DNA of 64,000 nucleotides from Neoscytalidium dimidiatum (lineage: Eukaryota > Ascomycota > Dothideomycetes > Botryosphaeriales > Botryosphaeriaceae): contig CM074698.1 in NCBI GenBank assembly GCA_037367355.1, positions 620,001 through 684,000 of the forward strand. The letters are read 5' to 3'. A program made the translations under genes and the position numbers. The stretch's first letter is position 1; each line of letters opens with the position of its first letter. This document shows positions 10,994 through 20,418 of this stretch, piece after piece. Under the pieces are notes generated by a model. The model had not been told where the DNA came from, searched no databases, and saw only the letters and a list, made by a program, of their open reading frames with translations.

Positions 10994-11673
10994 TTACCGC
11001 CATGAAGAGCTACGATTAAGAGCCCTGGAAGAGTATGTGGGGGGGGGGGGGGGGGGTTGGCAGTACCCTAGTCTTCCACCGTTAAAGGCAACACATCGAA
11101 CTGGCCCAGTCTTCCCATCTCCCCGAGTACTCCCATCAAGCTTCCCCATCGCGGAATCCAGCCGGCGCACGAATGCCAGCAGGTCCTGGTAGTAAGCATC
11201 CTCCTCGCTCAAGTCGCGGCAGCAGCCGCCGCCCAGCCAGACGCGCACGAGTGCCCCCGCGCGCGTAGATCTGCCGCATGAGCTGCACCTGCTGCGAGCG
11301 TTCGCGCAGGTCGCCCTGGTTGATGCAGAGGGAGTCGGCCCATAGGAAGGGCGTCGTGGTGGCGCGGGCGCAGAACCAGCGCAGGGCGTCGTGCAGGGTG
11401 TGGGTGATCTGGAAGTTGGGGGTGGTGGTGGAGTTGGAGCGTTTCGCCTTGCTCGAAGGTGATGGGCAGCGTGTCGGAGAGGTCGCCCCAGCAGTAGGAG
11501 GGTGCTTCCTAGGGAGGCGCGGCGTCGATGGTCGTGCGGAAGAGGAAGGACGTGAGTTGGCCGCCTTAACTGAGCTGGGGTTCGAGGAGGCGGATTTCTT
11601 TCTTCTGAGCTGTTGAGGCGGCGGTAGTGGTTGTGGTCGTTGGGATGAACCGGATCGGGCCTTCTTCAGACAT
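10994..11673 (-). pseudogene. Decayed HET (heterokaryon incompatibility) domain gene
   Basis: The HET-domain signature is legible but spread over several frames. From an ATG at 11671-11673: EIRLLE, then an in-frame TAA (11566-11568), then a TAG (11509-11511) just before EAPSYCWGD, the first HET block, where functional members have PPYEALSYxWG. The second block, DALRWFCARA followed by LWADSLCINQGDLRERSQQV and LMRQIYA, is in another frame (about 11260-11410). The third, VRVWLGGG, is in yet another (about 11225-11255). Two premature stops and two frameshifts make a functional product unlikely. HET proteins trigger cell death when unlike individuals fuse. The 3' end runs into a G18 tract. Confidence 0.85.
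11039..11056. repeat. G18 homopolymer
   Basis: Eighteen consecutive G on the plus strand, at the 3' end of the HET pseudogene (poly-C in its sense direction). It is a strong slippage site and prone to sequencing-length error. Confidence 0.9.
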
Positions 11674-12760
11674 TTTTTGTGGTGTTGATGTTGGGCAGGT
11701 GATGTGCTGGTGGTTGCATCGAAATAGTAGTCGTTGGAAAATCGTGTGGGGGCCCAAAGCCCCACTCGTGGGTAAAATGAATAGGCAGCAGGTGTAAGCA
11801 AGGAGATCCATACAAGTGCCAAGTACTAACAGACGTAATAGGGCCCTCTAATTGAGTGACTGCTACGCTGGAGTCCAGACGCGTGATATGTGCGAACATA
11901 GAGAGAAGGTAAGGTACACTGAACAAGAGAAGCCCCGCGATCGGTTCCATTTTCGATTTCCGACGGGAGAGAGTAGGTAATATTTCTCAGATGGTTCCTA
12001 TATGTGAATAGACCAGGATGGGCTTACAGTTGTCAAAATAAATCATAATGATCCCTTTCTTTCAGGATCTAGTTCCCTTGCACAAACTAGTAGAGCGTTT
12101 TTATTCATCGTTTTGCCCTGCCTATTACACAAATTGTACTGCGGAATTAAGAATTAGCGTTGTAGAATAATAGCAAAAAGCAGAGTCAACCGCTCCATTC
12201 TTAGTATTCCACAACTCCACGTATAATCTCCGTTGCAGATGCGAAGCTGTCACTTCGTTCTAACCTGCTATTTAACCCCCTTGCCGGAGAGCTAGCGCCA
12301 CTCACATCCGCATGACGGACCCCGGGTCTCCTCTCTAGAATGGACATTCTACATCTCCAAGGCAAGGGAAACCGAAGCCACCAATAGCTTCATTGCTTTC
12401 CTCTTATATACCATACAGCTTTAATTCAAGTAAGACTTGCATACTCGAACCCCAAAACGTCTTAGACGGAAAGAGAGGCTAATAACTCGTTTACCTTGAT
12501 CATTTCCTGCGCCAAAAGATACGTAGACGCATGTATGAAGGATCCATCTGGGACAACAAAGGAAAACAGCCTTGGTTAGGTGTATCATACACGAGTCCCA
12601 CTTCATACACTTTCAGTAGCTAACGCAGCTACTTTGCGCAGAAGCTAAGAAAAAGAAAGGATGGAAGAATCTACTACTCCCCTGAATGACCTTTGTTGTA
12701 TATCCGTGCCAAACCGCGCTCTCGCCGTAACCCATCACTCCGCTAAAAACCGTTGCCATT
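11674..12760. other. Intergenic, no gene recognised
   Basis: About 1.1 kb between the HET relic and the complex I gene. Short frames only, with nothing recognisable. The last 100 bp are the 3' untranslated region of the complex I gene. Confidence 0.6.
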
Positions 12761-13771
12761 CTACTTCCTGTACCACATGCGGGTGATCTGAAGACCTTGT
12801 CAGCGCTGTGTCCGGGGTTAGGGTACGGAGCATTATGAAGAGTCTACCTTAGTGTGCCTCATCTTCTTCTGCAGCTGGAAAATGCCGTACATCAGGGCCT
12901 CCGACGTGGGCGGGCAGCCGGGCACGTAGATGTCGACGGGCACGATCCTGTCGCAGCCGCGGGTGACGCTGTAGCTGTAGTGGTAGTAGCCACCGCCGTT
13001 GGCGCAGCTGCCCATGGAGATGACCCAGCGCGGGTCGGGCATCTGGTCGTAGACCTGGCGCAGGGCGGGCGCCATCTTGTTGGTGAGCGTGCCGGCGACG
13101 ATCATGACGTCCGACTGGCGGGGAGAAGCACGGAAGATGATGCCCAGGCGGTCCTGGTCGTAACGCGGCGTCGACAGGTGCATCATCTCGATGGCGCAGC
13201 ACGCCAGGCCGAACGTCATCGGCCACAGCGAGCCCTGGCGCGCCCAGTTGGCGATTTGGTCGAGCGTCGTGCTGTGGTTGACGTGCTGCCGTCAGCACCC
13301 TGTCCTTATCTTGCTGTCCATCCCTCCCAACGCTTTCTCTGACAGACATCCTTCCGCCACTTTTCGTGTCCTGGCTATCCATCTTCAACAATTGAGGGAG
13401 CACACGTACAGCGCGTATTGCACAACACCCTTCTTTCCCTCCTGGCTCGGCAGCGGCACCTCGCGGCGTGCCTTCTTCATTGGCGGCGGGGCGCCGGGCC
13501 CGTCGGCGACCAGGCCCGGCTTCTGCATCGGCGTCGCATTGTTCTTGGCCGAACTCGAAATCCATGCAGCGGAGACGGCGCGGAAGGGGGTAATGGCGGT
13601 AGAAGGCTTGGCTGCAAGACGTCGCACATTAGCACTGGATTGCCTGGCGTGGTGGTTGATCGAATGGCGGAGGACGAGACGGGTTGCCGGGGAGGTGGAT
13701 GCACGCAGGCGGGATAGATTGGGCGTACCGCGCAGCGCCATTGAGGCGGCGGACCTCGTCGTCGACAGCAT
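12761..13771 (-). CDS. nuo-19.3: NADH:ubiquinone oxidoreductase 20-kDa subunit (PSST / NDUFS7 / NUO-19.3)
   Basis: Core matrix-arm subunit of respiratory complex I that carries Fe-S cluster N2, the last electron donor to ubiquinone. Exons on the minus strand: 13410-13771, 12848-13271 and 12761-12787, giving 270 residues. Seen: a basic, Ser/Arg-rich mitochondrial presequence; the join [17 protein letters not shown]; and the four N2 ligands, the adjacent pair in LACCAIEMM (about 145-146), MGSCANGG (about 210) and PGCPPTSEA (about 240). Their spacing matches the family. The tiny last exon encodes ITRMWYRK, the conserved C-terminus. The N-terminus is longer than in typical homologues; a start at the second Met (MALRG) is also possible. 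It is divergent from TRAPPC2L, with 406 bp between the two ATGs. Confidence 0.96.
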
Positions 13772-14177
13772 GGCGGTGGTCGGGATCCGAAGCACGATGC
13801 TGACGGTCGATGGGGTTGGAGTGGAGAGTTGGGGTTGGAGGCCGGAGGCGCGGGTGGCGGATGGGGCAGATGGGTGCGAAGTCGATGTCGTCGACGTTCC
13901 GCTAGGGAAGACTCGCTTGGATGCTTGGCCCTGCGCCCGTCTTACGGGAGCGCCATAGCCTGCGCTCTGATTTGGCCGTCGCCATCGCGCCCCCCGATGC
14001 CCCGCGGATTCTCCGAACCCCGGCTCGCCCAACGACGTCCCTGATGACCACATCGAGCAAATGAGGTAACCGGGCAACCTCACTCCCCCGTGCAAATGCG
14101 ACCGCTGCTGCGCGCCGCCTCGCCACCGTAATAATAACCGTCCGTGAGCGCATGTGAGACCCGCCTGCCGCGCAACC
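13772..14177. promoter_or_regulatory. Shared divergent promoter, complex I subunit / TRAPPC2L
   Basis: 406 bp between the two start codons. It is G+C-rich with no obvious TATA box, as is common for constitutively expressed fungal genes. The regulatory role is inferred from position only. Confidence 0.55.
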
Positions 14178-14853
14178 ATGGCAGCCGCCGGCCGTGTGCC
14201 CTCAATAGCATGCATCGGCATCATCGGGAAACATGTATGCAGAAACCACATCTCTCCCACGCCCGCCAAGACTTCCAAACTCACGCAAACCAAAAGAACA
14301 ATCCCCTTCACGTCTCCCTCTTCCCGCCCGAGGCCCGGGCGCCCCTCGAATTCTCCTTCCTGCTCTCCTCCTCGCTCGACATCTTCGAGGCGCGCATGCC
14401 GCACAAGACGGCCGACCAGGACTTCGGCCTGCTGCAGGCCGTCGACGAGCGCCTCGCCATGTACGGCTGGATGACCAACACCGGCGTCAAGTTCGTCATC
14501 GTCGTCGACATGGAGGGCCGCCCTGCCACCGCCAACGACGCCAAGACCACCTCCGCCATCGGCTTGAGGGATGCCGACATGAAGCCTGTAAGTCCCTGTC
14601 TGCCGTTGCCGATCCGGCGAAATATCACCTGTCACGGAAAGGTGGATTAATCGTCGGAATGCAGGCCTTCAAAGCGCTGCAGTCTGCGTACATCGGACTG
14701 CTGCGCAACCCCTTTTACGACCCGGACCAGCACTCTCCTCTGACCGCCAATGCGGAGCAGTCCGTCGGCTCGACGCAAATCACGAGCCGCCGCTTCATCA
14801 GCGAGGTGAAGCGGATAGGAGAGAAGTGGACGCCGGGCATTGGCAGTTTGTAA
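14178..14853 (+). CDS. Trafficking protein particle complex subunit 2-like (TRAPPC2L / Tca17-type)
   Basis: Sedlin-like longin-fold subunit of the TRAPP tethering complexes that act as Rab GEFs at the Golgi. Exons 14178-14234, 14297-14587 and 14665-14853 give 178 residues. Seen: IACIGIIGKH at the N-terminus (beta-1), NNPLHVSLF, the central SLDIFEAR helix, DFGLLQAVDERLAMYGW, NTGVKFVIVVD (the longin hydrophobic strand) and, after the second intron, AFKALQSAYIGLLRNPFYDP, which matches the 'xxNPFYxP' signature of the family. The C-terminal tail after about residue 145 is longer than in animals. The start is the first ATG giving the longin strand. Orthology to Tca17 rather than Trs20 rests on the NPFY segment and is likely but not certain. 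Confidence 0.9.
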
Positions 14854-15247
14854 AACCCTAACTGATCAGAGCAAACGCTCAGGGGAAGTAAAGGTTCGCG
14901 AAGCAATACCAACTTGAGAAATAGACGTGGCCGTTAGACACGAGCTTAATGCATATACGCTTGCGAATCATCAGGACATCATTCAACACAGGCGTAATAA
15001 TAATAGTACACCGTCATGCCATCTTGTTCTCGCCGTCTTGCACACAGGCTGAGAGAAATACATTTGCCCCAAAATGCAATCCCAGTCCGACCAGAGCTTA
15101 CGCCAGAATTGACTCCAGGCTTTTCACTTTTCGACCCCGCAGAGAAGCCAAGACCACAAATAAAGTTAGTTTAATCAAGAGCCATATATAGCAACACCGG
15201 GTATCCTCAGCTATAGTAGTGTTGCTCGGATGCGAAGGACGTCGAAA
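14854..15247. other. Convergent intergenic region
   Basis: 394 bp between the 3' ends of TRAPPC2L and the phosphatase gene, A+T-rich as expected for two 3' untranslated regions. Nothing else is seen. Confidence 0.6.
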
Positions 15248-17196
15248 TCATAGCTTGGGCTTCACATCCGTCGATGCGCTGGCCTCCTTGTTTAGCGTGA
15301 CATTGCCCGTGTTCTCGCCCTCACCGAAGAAGATCACTTCAACAGTGAGATCGTCTCTGTGAAGATGTTAGAAGTTACTCATACTACTTGTGGGTGGCAT
15401 CATGGCATACCTGTATCGGCGAGAGAACGGGCTCGGCAGCGTGAGCAACGCGCACAGCTGATCCTGATTCTTTCCGCCAAGGGCATTCCGCACCAGATGC
15501 GTCGCCGCATTCTTATCCTCAACAACGAACCTCTCAGATTCAGAGCCCTTGACGCCCCACTGCCGTTGTCTGATAGGTGCACGCTGTCCACTGAGATCCT
15601 GCTGAGCGCCGTCCTTCTCGATCGGCAGGCCCTTCTGTTGGCTGAACCAGCTCTTAAGCCACGCGTTGGTATTGCTCTGGCCGTTCTTACCTTCGGCCTG
15701 AGACTCGAGCCACTGGCCAACGAGGCCGACAACCTCTTCGTTTGTTAACATCTCCCACAAACCATCCGTCGCCATCACGACGAAGTCGCCCTTTTCAGGC
15801 TGGACCTTGGTGGTTGTGATGATCGGCTCGGCCGTGACGTATGGCGGAGTCTTGAGCAGAGGAGGCGGAGAGCGACCGAAGTAAACCTCCTTGATCTTCT
15901 TCTGGGTCTCGATGCTCCACTTGTAGACGGCGTCTCCGAAGGCGCGGGAGGGTTCGAGGCCGCCCAGGATGCGACCGTTTCTGGTCACGTCGGGCTCGCC
16001 AGGATGCTCTCTGCGCAAGCGTGCGGCCTCTTCCTCGGTGCCACCGGTCTGGTCCACAGACAGTGGGGTTGCCGTCCACTTGCCGTTGGAGCCTCTTCTT
16101 CCAAGAACGGCACGAGAATCGCCAGTGCAGGCTACGCGGAGAAGCTTGGAGTTGCTGTCATAGAAGGACAGCAGACCGCAAGATCCAGCCAATGCAGGGG
16201 CAAGCAGTTCGGCAGCTACACGCTTCGATTGCGCCTTCATGACCTTCTGAACTGACTCGTGGACTATTTCATGGTCAAGGCGGAGGAAACCGGTCTTAAT
16301 GGCCTTGTCGATTGACTCGGCAGTGGGAAGCTTGAGCGACGAGTCCGCGACGGCCGACTTGTACGTAGCATTGAGCTCGCGAGCGACGAAGGAGATGAGC
16401 GAGTTGCGCAGTTTCGCCGAGGTGATCCAACCACTACAACGTCATGTTAACACTTCCCCGCGATCTACACTTGGGCAGCATTGCCATACCTGTGGCCATC
16501 AAATACGCCCCAGAACATCCAATCGCTGTTGGGCGAGCCATCATCGGTGGATGCTACGCTCTGGGGCACTTCAATGATCTTCTCGGCGTGGTCGTCCTCG
16601 ATGGGGTCGTTGCTGGGGATCTGCACGACGTCGTAGCGCACCACGCCCTTACCCCGGCCGACCAGCCACGATTCCTCATTCCTCCGTAGCTTCTGCGTTG
16701 CTTGCTCGGGCGTCAGCATCTCGACGACTTTCCGGCCGTAGTCGTCTGTCGCCTTGGACAAAGGCGCGTCGGCCGGGAGCGTGCCCGTGAAGACCTCGCC
16801 CTGGTGTATGACCAGGACCTTGTTACCCTCGTCCGGAGCTTTGTCGGAGGTGGGGCCGTGTGTGTTTGCGGCGTTGGTGTGGACGCTTGATGCGGATAGC
16901 CCTCTGGTCTGCTGGCTGGACGTCGACACGGAGGACACGGGCGAGACGCCCTGCGCAGGGTTGCCCGAGTCACCACGGTAGGCAAGCCAGGCGCCAGTGG
17001 CGACGGCGGTCGAGACGAGGGCGTAGGACAAGGCACGGAATTGCATCGAGGATTGGAGGATCTGATGGCTGGATCGGGTGCGGGAAGCGAAGGCACGCGA
17101 GCCGAGGGCATAGCTCGGCAGCGTGCTGCGGGTAGTGACTCTGCGAAGGACCGGGCGACGGACGGCGCGACACGTTTGGAGAGCGACGCGACGCAT
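15248..17196 (-). CDS. PTC5: Mitochondrial PP2C phosphatase, Ptc5-like (pyruvate dehydrogenase phosphatase)
   Basis: Mg/Mn-dependent Ser/Thr phosphatase expected to dephosphorylate and reactivate the E1 subunit of pyruvate dehydrogenase in mitochondria. Exons on the minus strand: 16490-17196, 15411-16433 and 15248-15356, 612 residues. Seen: an Arg-rich presequence followed by one membrane segment (about 52-73, SYALVSTAVATGAWLAY), then the PP2C core with VFDGH-SGW formed across intron 1 (metal ligand Asp about 233), RVACTGDSRAVLGRR, LGGLEPSRAFGD, VMATDGLWEML (about 455-465) and, after the second intron (54 nt), DDLTVEVIFFG. All metal-binding motifs are intact. The specific Ptc5 role is inferred from family resemblance. 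It is divergent from RQC1, with 370 bp between start codons. Confidence 0.93.
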
Positions 17197-17566
17197 TTGG
17201 AAGACGCCCGATGGCCTAAGAGTCGGCGGTGGGAGGTCGGGCGATACAGGCGGTGTCTAAGGGTCCTGCTGCGGCGGGTCGGAGGTTGACGAGGATGAGC
17301 GGAGCTGAGCTACTGGTGTTGAGGCTCCTCCCGCGATGCCTGCCGATCGTTTCATAGGCTCTCTCGGCCCGTTTCTTGCTGACTGACCGCCCGATGACCC
17401 CCCCGCCGCCCGCTGAGTTTGTGCTGCAGAAAGGGCCCTTTTGCCCCACGTCATCAACCCGCTTGCGCACAAGCACTTGTTGCGCGCCCGCTGCGGCATT
17501 TGCCATTCTCTACTGACTCTGTTCTCACAGCACCGCCACTTGCACCACACTTACCTACTCACCGCC
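17197..17566. promoter_or_regulatory. Shared divergent promoter, PTC5-like / RQC1
   Basis: 370 bp between two start codons. It has a C-rich run near 17398-17412 and no clear TATA box. The regulatory role is inferred from position. Confidence 0.5.
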
Positions 17567-19723
17567 ATGTCTGCACGCGCGTTGCGGAAGCTCCAGCGAG
17601 AGCTCGAAGAGAAGAAGCAGCTCGAGCAATTGGCTGCCGAACATGACGACGAGGAGTCGGAGGAGGAGCTCCCAACCGCCCGCCCCGCGAAGGCCAGCAT
17701 GTTCGCAATGCTAGGTGGCGAACATGACGGTGACGAAGAGGAGGATGATAATCAAGAGTCGGAAGCGCCTGCCGAGGCTCGGGAAGAGAGCGAGGAGGAG
17801 GCACCAAAGCCGAAAGCTTCTACGAAGCAGAAGAAAAAAAAGAAGAAGGGAAAGGCTGCTAAACAGGCTAGTGGTACGCCTACTAAGGAGCCTTCCGCAG
17901 CTTCCGAACTCGATGAGATTGATCTCGCTCTTCAGTCTCTCAAAGTCAGCAAGTCGGATGATCAGACGAAATCTGCTGAAGAGAGTGCAGCAGATGCTGC
18001 GGCGCAAGAACTGTACAAGCTTCTTGCCGTTGATACGCAGAGCTTACATGCGCAGAACGAGATGCGCAAGCTCTTTGGGAGGGCCGCGCTGGAGAACAGA
18101 GCAGACGACGAGCCAGCTGGAGGTCGTAGACGCGGCAGGGGCGCACAGCAGCTCGGACTGGCGCAGGCTGTGGCCGCGCGCAACATGCCAGGAGGTCAAG
18201 GGCTTGCATCGTTAGGACTGCGCCGGAATATATTCATACAAGGCAAGGAGGAGTGGCCGAGAGCGACTAGTGGCGGCCTCGGTATGGAGATTGCAGAGAA
18301 GCGTGCGGATGGCACTGTCGAGTACAGGTTCATACACAGCACAGCGTACCAGGACGTACAACGGCAATTCGAAAGCTGCGTAGCCTCTATGGATCCGAAC
18401 CGACTGGTGCAACTGCTGCAGTTCAACCCGTACCACATCTCCACTCTCCTTCAAGTCTCAGAGATCGCAAAACAAGAGCGAGACCACGCAACTTCTGGCG
18501 ATCTTCTAGAGCGTGCTCTTTTCTCCTTTGGGCGCTCCGTCCATTCGACCTTTTCTAACAACCTCTCGCAGGGAAAAGCAAGGTTGGATTTCAGGAGACC
18601 AGAGAACAGAGAGTTCTGGCTAGCCGCATGGCGCTATATTGCCAATCTTGGTATGCGCGCAACCTGGAGAACTGTGTATGAATGGGCTAAATTGCTTCTC
18701 AGTCTCGATCCTGAGAACGACCCATACTGTGTCCGCCTAGTCATCGACCAGTTCGCCATCCGTGGTAGGCAGCAGCAAGATTTCCTCAACCTTTCTCAGA
18801 ACGAATTTTTCAAATCGAAATGGGCAGACCTTCCCAACGTTCAACTAACCTCGGGCCTGGTACACGTCCAGGCGGATCAGCGCAGCAAAGGACAACAGAA
18901 ACTCTACACGGCAATCGGCAAATATCCTTGGGTGGCGGCGCGTCTATTTCAGGAACTCGAGATCAATGACATCCCACCAGGGATCTGGGGAAAGCAGCCT
19001 CGCACGCCCTACGAGCATCTCTTGACGGAGCTGTACGTCATTCGGGCGAAGGACATCTGGAACACGCCAGAAGCCAAGAACTTGCTGGTGGAGGTGGCCT
19101 CGGCGGTGCAGGCTTCTAGAATGGCAGACCCTGCAGAACTCACAATAACCCGAGACATGGCCCGTCACACCATACTTACCGATAACCCGGCGCTCATCGG
19201 GGCGGTCCCGCGATCCCTGTCGTCCCAGGTGCAGTCGACATCGGACCCGCTGCCTCCGGAAGACAATCTAGCTTCATACGACCCGAGCCCAAGCATAACG
19301 AGCCGGCATCGCGACGGCCAGACGGTGGCGGAAATGCGGGAAGAGTACAGCAATCTTCGGGCCTTCTTCCAGAGTCTCATGCCGTGGTTCCAAGCCCGGG
19401 AGCAGGGAGAGCCGGGGGAGGGTCGGGCTGCGGAACAGCAGGACGAGGCACCTCCACTGGAACCTGACGTACGCGATGAGGAAGTAGTGAGGCGGATGGC
19501 GGAGCGCGGGATACCCTTCCAAGAGTTTTGGGAGCGTACGCAACGCTTCGAGCAGCTGCAGAACCAGATGGAGTTGATGGGCGAATTGGAAGAGGTGGTA
19601 GCCGACCTGCCCGAGGCCGGGGAGGTTCGGGCGGGCCACGAGCCCGCGAGGGACCAGGCGGAGGGCGACGGAGGGCGTGAGAGTGGAACAGAAGGTGCCA
19701 GGGATGCGAATCCTGCGGCGTAG
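17567..19723 (+). CDS. RQC1: Ribosome quality control complex subunit Rqc1 / TCF25 family
   Basis: Intronless gene of 718 residues. Rqc1 (TCF25 in animals) works with the Ltn1 ligase and Rqc2 on stalled 60S subunits and promotes K48-linked ubiquitination of nascent chains. Seen: an N-terminal helical MSARALRKLQREL segment, an acidic stretch rich in Glu/Asp (about 25-75), a Lys-rich block (about 85-105), then the conserved TCF25 domain starting near ELYKLLAVD, with NPYHISTLLQVSEI and DHATSGDLLERALFSFGR, and VYEWAKLLLSLDPENDPY further on. The C-terminal 120 residues are low-complexity and Glu-rich. The frame stays open for 42 codons upstream, but ATG 17567 begins the conserved N-terminus, so I chose it. 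Confidence 0.94.
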   Translation: MSARALRKLQRELEEKKQLEQLAAEHDDEESEEELPTARPAKASMFAMLGGEHDGDEEEDDNQESEAPAEAREESEEEAPKPKASTKQKKKKKKGKAAKQASGTPTKEPSAASELDEIDLALQSLKVSKSDDQTKSAEESAADAAAQELYKLLAVDTQSLHAQNEMRKLFGRAALENRADDEPAGGRRRGRGAQQLGLAQAVAARNMPGGQGLASLGLRRNIFIQGKEEWPRATSGGLGMEIAEKRADGTVEYRFIHSTAYQDVQRQFESCVASMDPNRLVQLLQFNPYHISTLLQVSEIAKQERDHATSGDLLERALFSFGRSVHSTFSNNLSQGKARLDFRRPENREFWLAAWRYIANLGMRATWRTVYEWAKLLLSLDPENDPYCVRLVIDQFAIRGRQQQDFLNLSQNEFFKSKWADLPNVQLTSGLVHVQADQRSKGQQKLYTAIGKYPWVAARLFQELEINDIPPGIWGKQPRTPYEHLLTELYVIRAKDIWNTPEAKNLLVEVASAVQASRMADPAELTITRDMARHTILTDNPALIGAVPRSLSSQVQSTSDPLPPEDNLASYDPSPSITSRHRDGQTVAEMREEYSNLRAFFQSLMPWFQAREQGEPGEGRAAEQQDEAPPLEPDVRDEEVVRRMAERGIPFQEFWERTQRFEQLQNQMELMGELEEVVADLPEAGEVRAGHEPARDQAEGDGGRESGTEGARDANPAA

Positions 19724-20418
19724 ATAGTCACTGCGTGGCGGTAGATCAGGCACTGCAGCTGCGAGGTGGGAAGATGCCGATTCGCGCTACCAGAAATGGC
19801 GGCTAGCAAGCCGGGCGGGTCTGGTGATCGGAAGGTTAAAAAGTCAAGAAGAACGAAGCAGATTAGACAAAAAATAGCCACCATGTTTCGAGCTATGGAC
19901 ACGTAGGCGGCGCTAGGCAATGCCAGTTCAGCGCCTTCAGACCCTGAGGGACACGGGTACGCGTCGGCCGGGCGACACCTGGAGCTCGCCGTGCAGGGGC
20001 CGCTTAAACCACCGCATATCCCGGCCTAGAGACATCCTCGTTCCCACCGCCTGACGTCGACAACCTGCGGGGCACAACAGCATGAAGTCGCCCGAGTGAG
20101 CTCCTGCGCGCAGATCTCGCCGCCACCAGCCCGCCGACAGCTCTGTCTCAGCCCTGTGAGGCGCTTCCTGCCATCTGCCTTACGCAAGCATTGCCGCTCA
20201 GGGTCGCCCGCATTACGAGTCCCTCAGACGGCACATTCTTCGAGCACCAGCAGGGATAGCGTAGGGCCAACTCTCTTATCGTCCTCCACAAAGCCACTGC
20301 CGCAGTAAGTGTCGCCAATTCCCCAATATAGCCCCAGCCGCCCCGGTGGCCTGCCCTGCCGTCCCTCTTTCCACACCTTTTGTTGTTACATCCCGCGCCA
20401 GAGAAAAAGAAGTGGAGC
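19724..20418. promoter_or_regulatory. Promoter and probable 5' leader intron of the RhoGAP gene
   Basis: 695 bp between RQC1 and the RhoGAP start codon. A strong donor GTAAGT at 20305 and an acceptor ending at 20401 (97 nt apart, 17 nt before the ATG) suggest a spliced 5' untranslated region. An upstream ATG at 20082 opens only five codons. No long frame of its own. Confidence 0.45.
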
